Shown here piece after piece: positions 63,514 through 64,000 of a stretch of DNA of 64,000 bases; the stretch's first letter is position 1, and every line of letters starts with the position of its first letter. A program made the translations under genes and the position numbers. This DNA is from Hygrocybe punicea (lineage: Eukaryota; Basidiomycota; Agaricomycetes; Agaricales; Hygrophoraceae), in the NCBI GenBank assembly GCA_963556145.1, contig OY744465.1, positions 5,642,001 through 5,706,000 on the forward strand. The letters are read 5' to 3'. Under the pieces are notes generated by a model that was given only the letters and a program-made list of their open reading frames with translations, was not told the DNA's origin and ran no database searches.

Positions 63514-64000
63514 ATGTCACGCCTTGTTCATTGTACCATCATGGTTGATATCCTTCGTCCCCAGCCCGACTTCCATTGGCTTGCTAATGGTCTTAGGGAT
63601 GTAATCACTCAGGTTGAGCTCATCCCAAACATTCCACCTCCTGGGGATAATATTCGAGAGTTATTGGACCTTATCAAACAACTAAGCACCAAAATCGATG
63701 GCATCCAGACCACGGTTGATAGGATTGACCAAATGTGAGTGCATGTTTTTACATGGTATTATTGCATGTCTCATGAAGATGCTCTTAGCCAACGTTTGAT
63801 GCCAATGTGCCTTGCAAATTCCAGTGCTGGTTGGAGTGCCCCATTGCGAGGACTCCAAGGTCTACTCCAAGCACCAGCACCAAGGACTCGTGAGGAATTG
63901 ATTGCATTTACAAGTATGTATTGTACTTTCTATGAGCAGGAAATACTTATTTGGTGCCACAGCCGCAAACTGCATAGCAGCCGCAAACAATCTTGGTCTC
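63514..64000 (+). CDS. Hypothetical protein, partial at the window edge
   Basis: ATG 63514 (or 63541) opens an exon to 63734. The next exon, 63825-63913, joins in frame, and a GTATGT donor follows, so the gene continues past the window. The first exon is helical (LDLIKQLSTKIDGIQTTVDR, coiled-coil like); the second reads SAPLRGLQGLLQAPAPRTRE. Similar short coiled-coil genes are scattered in mushroom genomes, of unknown role. Its start lies only ~53 bp from the divergent BTB gene start, so the two may share a tiny promoter. Confidence 0.5.

Overview
The window is nuclear DNA of a filamentous mushroom-forming basidiomycete (Agaricomycetes). Genes are split by many 45-60 nt introns, in places with micro-exons of 11-25 nt. 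The gene families are typical of these fungi: DUF6698, Spt5-like KOW proteins, NACHT NTPases, F-box and BTB proteins, small Cys-rich proteins, and stonustoxin-like and lectin-like proteins. All functional names come from my own reading of the translations; no search was run.

Layout. 1-12.2 kb is an accessory block: hypothetical multi-exon genes, an Spt5-like gene with two in-frame stop codons, a small coiled-coil gene, and a DUF6698 gene cut by an 898-bp solo LTR. 12.2-28.8 kb is a transposon graveyard. It holds hAT-like non-autonomous elements with exact 8-bp target duplications, a compact 1.7-kb LTR element with 147-bp LTRs, a second solo LTR in inverse orientation, a decayed NACHT gene, a copia pol remnant, minisatellites and large palindromes. 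28.9-34.0 kb carries a stonustoxin-like gene (minus strand) and a nine-exon gene for a secreted, probably GPI-anchored protein. 34.7-36.8 kb is a 2.1-kb long-TIR element with a purine-rich minisatellite core. 37.0-57.5 kb is the most normal gene space: two tandem Cys-rich genes, an F-box gene, an SV2-like MFS transporter, a broken membrane-protein gene, a Cys-rich single-pass membrane protein, a VOC-fold protein, a fucose-lectin-like protein, the nucleolar rRNA factor EBP2 and an RRM+YTH RNA-binding protein. 58.1-62.1 kb is a 4.03-kb hAT-like element that has captured a large intron-containing piece of the Mediator subunit gene MED14. 62.4-64 kb holds a BTB/POZ gene and a divergent partial gene.

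Notable structure. A 54-56 bp double palindrome (outer arms ACCTCGCGAA/TTCGCGAGGT around a central GTCAATTGAC) occurs at least a dozen times. It lies inside several otherwise different DNA elements, often beside GC-rich simple repeats, and once as a free-standing copy. I find no description of it in what I know. The window also shows several stages of element decay: a target-duplicated MED14 capture, an LTR pair whose differences are mostly CpG transitions, a 52-bp two-arm insertion with a perfect 8-bp duplication, and nested GGGTA-rich palindromes. EBP2, YTH, MFS and BTB look intact and are probably host housekeeping or regulatory genes. No operon-like or biosynthetic cluster logic is visible.
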